Assembly (NCBI RefSeq): GCF_020217005.1
Contig: NZ_JAIWOI010000295.1
Coordinates: 1 to 10,000, forward strand
Direction of reading: 5' to 3'
Source: Rheinheimera sp.
GTDB lineage: Bacteria; Pseudomonadota; Gammaproteobacteria; Enterobacterales; Alteromonadaceae
DNA length: 10,000 nt
The notes under the pieces are model-generated. The model had not been told where the DNA came from. It searched no databases and saw only the letters and a list, made by a program, of their open reading frames with translations. Position 1 is the stretch's first letter. Every line of letters starts with the position of its first letter. Shown one piece after another: positions 6,507-10,000 of this stretch. Made by a program: the position numbers and the translations under genes.

Positions 6507-6641
6507 CCCCGTCGTACTTGAAGCTGCAGCTTTGTTGGCTGCCTGATTTTACTTTAAAAGCTTCGCCCCAGTCGCATAGGCAACTATGCTCTTGGGGTCT
6601 CAACCCCTTGCCGCCTCGCTGCAACATCAATTACTTAGGGG
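6507..6641. repeat. 135-bp intergenic repeat element with 24-nt imperfect terminal inverted repeats
   Basis: The left end (6507-6530, CCCCGTCGTACTTGAAGC...) and the right end (6618-6641, read on the other strand) match at 18 of 24 positions, both beginning CCCC. Inside are a 12-bp palindrome AAGCTGCAGCTT, GCAGC/GCTGC arms (6526-6542) and a long hairpin. There is no coding potential, so it is a MITE- or REP-like unit rather than an insertion sequence. It begins one base after the TAA of the J-domain operon. The architecture (GTTGGCTGC..., CCCCAGTC hairpin, TTGCCGCCT, GCTGCAAC) resembles intergenic repeats I recall from enteric and related gammaproteobacteria; that likeness is from memory. Confidence 0.75.
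6566..6597. other. Central hairpin of the intergenic repeat
   Basis: The 14-base arms starting CCCCAGTCG and ending CTTGGGG pair at 12 positions (one G-T, two mismatches) around GCAA, a GNRA-type tetraloop. No T-run follows, so it is not a standard terminator, although it may stall or protect the 3' end of the operon transcript. Confidence 0.6.
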
Positions 6642-6645
6642 CAAG

Positions 6646-6680
6646 CCCGTCGTACCTGAAGCTGCAGCTTTGTTGGCTGC
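6646..6680. repeat. Second copy of the repeat's left end (35 bases, direct)
   Basis: These 35 bases match 6508-6542 at 34 positions (C for T at one site), again in the same orientation, including the AAGCTGCAGCTT palindrome and GTTGGCTGC. No matching right end follows, so it is a solo or truncated unit starting five bases after the full element. Confidence 0.8.
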
Positions 6681-6710
6681 TTGCTCTGCCGGTCCTTTTG
6701 ATTTGGAAAC

Positions 6711-6731
6711 GGGCGCGGATAAACCGCGCCC
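6711..6731. repeat. GC-rich palindrome (REP-like hairpin)
   Basis: GGGCGCGG and CCGCGCCC form a perfect 8-bp stem around ATAAA. It is all G-C, so very stable, and is followed by CTACAG rather than T's. Short extragenic palindromes of this form are often multi-copy in bacterial genomes; only one copy is visible here. Confidence 0.6.
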
Positions 6732-6775
6732 CTACAGCCGTCTCAACGTAACCTCAATTCATGAGGGGACAGTCT

Positions 6776-6794
6776 GTCGTACCTAAAGCTGCAG
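6776..6794. repeat. Third, shortest copy of the repeat's left end
   Basis: GTCGTACCTAAAGCTGCAG matches the second copy at 18 of 19 bases and is in the same direct orientation. Similarity stops abruptly after GCTGCAG, 25 bases before the end of the DUF3080 gene on the opposite strand. Confidence 0.65.
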
Positions 6795-6819
6795 TAACGG
6801 ACTGAAACAAAAGCCGCCT

Positions 6820-7848
6820 TTAGGTTGTTGGGCACTGCTGCTGTAACGCTTTCCACCAGATCACATGACGTTTTAACTCCGCTTTTAATTCGTTATGAGG
6901 AACTTCAAAACGCTGCGAAATAGGTTGCGCCAGGGCTGTGCCCTGATAAAGTTGCTGCAGTAGCGGATACAACTGCTGATAGCTGCCGTCCACCTGCGCC
7001 AGATAGACCTGCACTTTACCGATAAAATACTGCAGTAAAATGGTATTCAGAATATCTGCTTTGTCTGAACTTTTACCGACAGGGCATTGAGCTGTTAAAT
7101 CAACCTGATCTAACTGCAGATTTAAACTGTGCAACCAGTTATGGCTAAAGCGTAGGCTTTGTTGTAACTGGCTTAGTGTATTGGCCTGGTATAAGGCTTG
7201 TAGCGCCCGCTCAGGATCGATGTCCTTGGCCAGTCGCCAGTTTCGCTCACCAATTTGTTTTCGAAGCGCAAGCAATGAATGCAAGGCTTCCATAGTTTCA
7301 GCAATACCAGCGACTGAATCAGGTACCGCTAAGCTGCGGTAGGGATGCAGTTGTTGACGCAAAGTCTCGTCCTGCATTAAGAAATTTTGCCAATGTTTAT
7401 CGATAAGGGCTGTTTTATCTTTGGCAATCTCAGCCAATTTCTGTTTTAAATCGGACGCTATATCCGGATGGGTTAAACAAGGTTGCACTTGATTTAAAAA
7501 CGCCAGTTCGTACTTCAGGCGCTGACTTGGGTTCATCACTTTGCCCAGACTGCTATTACGTTCACCCAGCAATAGATCCAGGCCACAGGCCCGGGTTGCC
7601 ACTAACTCGACCAATCTAATGCTGCTCTCTGCGATTTCTGCTCTGGTATCTGCAATGGACGGCAGTGGCGGTAAATCCGCTGTTGCTGGCTCCTGCAGTT
7701 CCAGCGCTAAAACGCGCTCAAGCCGGCTGGCATAGTCCTCCATAACAGCTATGGCAGGATCGCTACAGCCGCTGAGCGCAATAACAGCAGTAACGCTTAG
7801 AACTTTAGTGAACAGCAGTTGTAGCTTGCTGCTGTAACATCTTGCCAT
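6820..7848 (-). CDS. DUF3080-family lipoprotein
   Basis: This is a 342-residue protein with a lipoprotein signal: basic start, hydrophobic stretch about 10-25, and lipobox LSGC with C28 as the lipidated cysteine. Ser-Asp at +2/+3 makes inner-membrane retention possible but not certain. The mature part is helical and shows patterns I associate with DUF3080: EDYASRLERVL, RACGLDLLLGERNSSLGKVM and SQRLKYELAFL. Cysteines at about 88, 134, 255 and 339 could form disulfides in the periplasm. The function of the family is unknown. The ATG lies within the end of the upstream norM frame (44-base overlap) with only a weak GGA site, so translation is probably coupled to the pump. No other ATG, GTG or TTG precedes the lipobox convincingly, which supports this start. 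No terminator is visible downstream. Confidence 0.8.
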   Translation of the reverse strand: MARCYSSKLQLLFTKVLSVTAVIALSGCSDPAIAVMEDYASRLERVLALELQEPATADLPPLPSIADTRAEIAESSIRLVELVATRACGLDLLLGERNSSLGKVMNPSQRLKYELAFLNQVQPCLTHPDIASDLKQKLAEIAKDKTALIDKHWQNFLMQDETLRQQLHPYRSLAVPDSVAGIAETMEALHSLLALRKQIGERNWRLAKDIDPERALQALYQANTLSQLQQSLRFSHNWLHSLNLQLDQVDLTAQCPVGKSSDKADILNTILLQYFIGKVQVYLAQVDGSYQQLYPLLQQLYQGTALAQPISQRFEVPHNELKAELKRHVIWWKALQQQCPTT

Positions 7849-9193
7849 TTTCCAGACGCCTGATTTGGTTTCTTAAAATTAGCGCCAGCATCACAGCAGC
7901 GCAGGACAAGCCGAGAATAATGCCAATCCAGAAGCCATGGGCGCCCATTTTCGGCAAAATCCAGTCGGTTAAACCTAATACAGTGCCTAAACCAAAACCG
8001 ATCGGCCAATAGGCGATAAAGGTAATAAAAAAGATAGGTTTGGTGTGTTTTAAGCCTCGTAAAGCGCATGCTGACACTACTTGTATCGCATCGGAAATCT
8101 GATAGAAGCAGGCCAGAACTAAAATTGAGGTGGCTACGGCCAATACGGCAGGATCAGAAGAATACAGCGAGGCTACCAAAAAACGGCCGAAATAGGTCAC
8201 CAAGGCTATGCCTACCGCCATCATCATCGCCAGCTGGACTGCTGTGGATACAGCTTTTTTCAGCTCTTGCAGATCATTACTGCCGACCAGATGGCCGACT
8301 CTGATGGTGGTCGCCATACCCATACTCATAGGCAGCATAAAAACCAAAGCGCTGTAGTTATTGGCAATTTGATGACCGGCCACCACTATAGGCCCTAGAT
8401 GCACAATCATCAGCGGAATAGAGGAAAACAAGGTCACTTCAAAAAACAGCGAAAAGGCGATAGGCGTGCCTATAGCAATGATATGCCACAAATCTTTGCT
8501 GTTAGGTTTTAGCTGGTCGGGCTTTTTCATATAAAGCGCGGTACTGCGGCTTTTAAAGGCATAGATAGTAATGGCAATAAACATCGCCAGAAACACCAAA
8601 GACGTTGCGACACCACAACCAGCGCCTCCTAAAGCCGGCATGCCTAACTTGCCATAAATAAATACATAGTTGGCCGGAATATTCACCAGAATACCAACAA
8701 AGGCTATCCACATGGTGGCTTTGGTATTGCCTATGCCTTCAAACAGGTTACGAAAGATCATATAACCAGCGGCCGGGTAGACGCCAAAGCTGACATAAAC
8801 CAGATAATCGACCGCTTTAGCTCGCAAGTTTTCTTCCATCGACAAATGTTGCAGCGGCAGATGAATGTACTGCATAGCAATGACAATCACAGTGGCCAGC
8901 ACCATGGCCAGATAAAACCCCTGCAACGCATTATGTGGAATGGCCTTGTGGTTTTTTGCCCCGTACAGCTGAGAAATAATAGGGGTTAGCGCCAGCAATA
9001 AGCCCTGCAAGGTTAAAATGATCGGCAACCAGATGGCGGAAGCTACAGCAATAGCGGCCATATCCAGCGCACTGACCCGGCCCGCCATAATAGTGTCGAT
9101 GACAAACATCATGGTTTGAGTCAGCTGGGCCAGCATAATAGGGCCGGATAATTTCAGAATGGTTTTTGCTTCAAAGCGGGAAAAAGGTAACAT
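7805..9193 (-). CDS. norM: NorM/MdtK-type MATE multidrug efflux pump
   Basis: This 462-residue inner-membrane transporter has about 12 hydrophobic segments in two halves, close to the roughly 457 residues of E. coli MdtK. Family-specific stretches include VIDTIMAGR (D33, equivalent to the conserved TM1 Asp), LLLALTPIISQLYG, NIPANYVFIYGKLGMP, GCGVAT, FFEVTLF (E252), AGHQIANN, PMSMGMATTIRVG, QISDAIQV (D368) and the late AYW...GFWIGI segment. The three acidic residues are the ones linked to cation-coupled (Na+ or H+) drug export in this family, so the pump looks functional. The ATG at 9193 is chosen, because upstream in-frame codons (to 9403) would run through the divergent ribE gene and encode non-homologous sequence. 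It is divergent from ribE, the same neighbour as in E. coli, and is followed by the overlapping DUF3080 gene. Confidence 0.95.
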   Translation of the reverse strand: MLPFSRFEAKTILKLSGPIMLAQLTQTMMFVIDTIMAGRVSALDMAAIAVASAIWLPIILTLQGLLLALTPIISQLYGAKNHKAIPHNALQGFYLAMVLATVIVIAMQYIHLPLQHLSMEENLRAKAVDYLVYVSFGVYPAAGYMIFRNLFEGIGNTKATMWIAFVGILVNIPANYVFIYGKLGMPALGGAGCGVATSLVFLAMFIAITIYAFKSRSTALYMKKPDQLKPNSKDLWHIIAIGTPIAFSLFFEVTLFSSIPLMIVHLGPIVVAGHQIANNYSALVFMLPMSMGMATTIRVGHLVGSNDLQELKKAVSTAVQLAMMMAVGIALVTYFGRFLVASLYSSDPAVLAVATSILVLACFYQISDAIQVVSACALRGLKHTKPIFFITFIAYWPIGFGLGTVLGLTDWILPKMGAHGFWIGIILGLSCAAVMLALILRNQIRRLENGKMLQQQATTAVH

Positions 9194-9201
9194 AACAACT
9201 C

Positions 9202-9230
9202 TTGTCAGACAGGCGAAAACGCCGTAAAGA
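9202..9230 (+). promoter_or_regulatory. Probable sigma-70 promoter of ribE
   Basis: TTGTCA (9202-9207, five of six) and TAAAGA (9225-9230, weaker) are 17 bases apart, which would start ribE mRNA near 9237 with a very short leader. GGCG-AAAA-CGCC (9212-9223) is a small perfect inverted repeat inside the spacer. No room exists for an FMN riboswitch between norM and ribE. Confidence 0.45.
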
Positions 9231-9248
9231 TAGCACAGCAGAGGTTTT

Positions 9249-9872
9249 ATGTTTACAGGAATAGTGCAGGCAAAAGTTAAAGTCAGTGAAATCAGCGACC
9301 AAGAGCAGTTTCGTCGTTTAACTCTTGAAGTTCCAGTGCAATTGCTGCAAAGCCTGGAGCGGGGCGCCAGTATCTCTGTGAATGGCACTTGTTTAACTGC
9401 CACCGAATTCAGTCTGACTGAACCTTTAGGTTGGGTTAGCTTTGATGTGATTGACGAAACCTTAATTAAAACAAACTTGGGTGCTTTAACTAGTAGCTCA
9501 TTGGTGAACTTTGAACGCTCTTTAACTTTTGGCCGTGAAATTGGTGGGCATTTAGTCTCCGGCCATGTGCATGGTACTGCGACTATTTTAGCTGTGACCC
9601 AAACTGAAGCAAACTGGCGAGTGGATATCGAGCTTAAACCTGAATTTAAAAACTATGTACTCAGCAAAGGTTTTATTAGCATTGATGGCATTAGTCTGAC
9701 CGTAGGCGAGGTGACAGAGCGAAGTTTTAGCCTGCATTTAATACCTGAAACGCTTGAAGTCACCACCCTGGGCCAACGCAAAGTGGGTGACAAGGTGAAC
9801 ATCGAACTGGATCAACAAACCGTCACCATAGTGGACACCGTAGAAAGGGTCCTGGCTGCAAAGTCTCTGTAG
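9249..9872 (+). CDS. ribE: Riboflavin synthase, alpha subunit
   Basis: It catalyses the last step of riboflavin synthesis, dismutation of two 6,7-dimethyl-8-ribityllumazine molecules, in the cytoplasm as a trimer. The 207 residues contain the duplicated lumazine-binding domains (about 1-101 and 102-200). Diagnostic signs are the MFTGIVQ start (F2), VNGTCLT with C48, GGHLVSGH (H101 and H106), the second-repeat IDGISLTVGEV with S149, and HLIPETLEVTTLG. Residue positions line up with the E. coli enzyme except for a four-residue insertion near 55-62 (LTEPLGW). AGAGG lies four bases before the ATG, a somewhat short spacing. It is a single gene, divergent from norM and convergent with the partial gene at the right edge. 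The name ribE follows current E. coli use (older: ribC). Confidence 0.97.
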   Translation: MFTGIVQAKVKVSEISDQEQFRRLTLEVPVQLLQSLERGASISVNGTCLTATEFSLTEPLGWVSFDVIDETLIKTNLGALTSSSLVNFERSLTFGREIGGHLVSGHVHGTATILAVTQTEANWRVDIELKPEFKNYVLSKGFISIDGISLTVGEVTERSFSLHLIPETLEVTTLGQRKVGDKVNIELDQQTVTIVDTVERVLAAKSL

Positions 9873-9888
9873 GGGATCGGTTTATCCC
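9873..9888. other. Weak stem-loop between ribE and the convergent gene
   Basis: GGGAT and ATCCC form a 5-bp stem around CGGTTT immediately after the ribE stop codon. There is no T-run on either strand. It could be a poor shared terminator, but the evidence is slight. Confidence 0.25.
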
Positions 9889-9912
9889 ATACCAGCCATG
9901 ATGAGGCAAATC

Positions 9913-10000
9913 TTAGTAATACTGCTCATCTTCAGCGTCGATAAAGACCTGTACTTTGTTACGTAATTCATCTTTATGGGTTTGCACATGAATGGGGTTG
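9913..10000 (-). CDS. C-terminal end of an unidentified protein (runs off the right edge)
   Basis: Read on the minus strand, an open frame enters from the right edge and ends at TAA (9915-9913). It covers 28 codons and ends ...HKDELRNKVQVFIDAEDEQYY. The end is charged and acidic with a terminal aromatic pair. The convergent orientation and the compact 40-base gap to ribE support a real gene. I cannot name the family from this fragment; a chance open frame is possible at this length. Confidence 0.5.
   Translation of the reverse strand, partial: NPIHVQTHKDELRNKVQVFIDAEDEQYY

Noticed and set aside
6518..6786. Two overlapping plus-strand frames in the 6506-6819 spacer
   Set aside because: They consist of the repeat copies read through in different frames, with no ribosome site and no protein-like composition.
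6508..6794. CRISPR array suggested by three direct repeats
   Set aside because: Only three copies of unequal length, spacers of about 103 and 95 bases, internal inverted repeats and no cas genes; this is a dispersed intergenic repeat.
8068..8304. Plus-strand frame of 78 codons within norM
   Set aside because: It is antisense to conserved transmembrane segments of the pump, with no ribosome site or known motif.
9194..9403. N-terminal extension of norM to an ATG at 9403
   Set aside because: The extra 70 codons run antisense through ribE and do not resemble a MATE N-terminus; the ATG at 9193 gives the normal family length.

Overview
The window reads as the chromosome of a free-living, motile gammaproteobacterium. 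Evidence: two CheW-receiver (CheV) chemotaxis proteins, a DUF3080-type lipoprotein, an Escherichia-like norM/mdtK–ribE divergent pair, moderate base composition and a multi-copy intergenic repeat. The combination suggests an Alteromonadales/Chromatiaceae relative such as Rheinheimera or Alishewanella; that assignment is inference, since no rRNA or marker gene is present.

Layout. (1) 1-1351, minus strand: the N-terminal 450 residues of a secreted metal-dependent amidohydrolase, running off the left edge. (2) 1352-1626: divergent promoter region. (3) 1627-3814, plus strand: two tandem cheV paralogues (about 70% identical by hand alignment). They are separated by a 334-base spacer rich in inverted repeats, with a consensus -10 box for the second gene, and are closed by a clear intrinsic terminator at 3826-3852. 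(4) 3976-6505, plus strand: a tight four-gene operon made of a 98-residue free-standing J-domain protein and three proteins I cannot assign to any family. Two of these carry strongly acidic stretches. This is the least explained and most interesting part of the window. (5) 6506-6819: an intergenic stretch filled with repeats, comprising a 135-bp element with 24-nt imperfect terminal inverted repeats, two further copies of its left end, and a GC-rich palindrome. (6) 9193-6820, minus strand: a NorM/MdtK-type MATE efflux pump followed, with a 44-base overlap, by a DUF3080 lipoprotein. (7) 9249-9872, plus strand: ribE, riboflavin synthase alpha subunit, divergent from norM. (8) 9913-10000: the last 28 codons of an unidentified minus-strand gene.

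How the genes work together. The CheV pair would couple chemoreceptors to the CheA kinase and tune adaptation through phosphorylation of their receiver domains. The J-domain operon predicts a dedicated Hsp70 co-chaperone delivering or remodelling one or more of the three partner proteins; no Hsp70 is encoded here, so a chromosomal DnaK or paralogue would be needed. norM/DUF3080 and ribE are conserved housekeeping or efflux genes with no visible link to the J-domain operon. No RNA gene, CRISPR array, transposase or integrase is seen.
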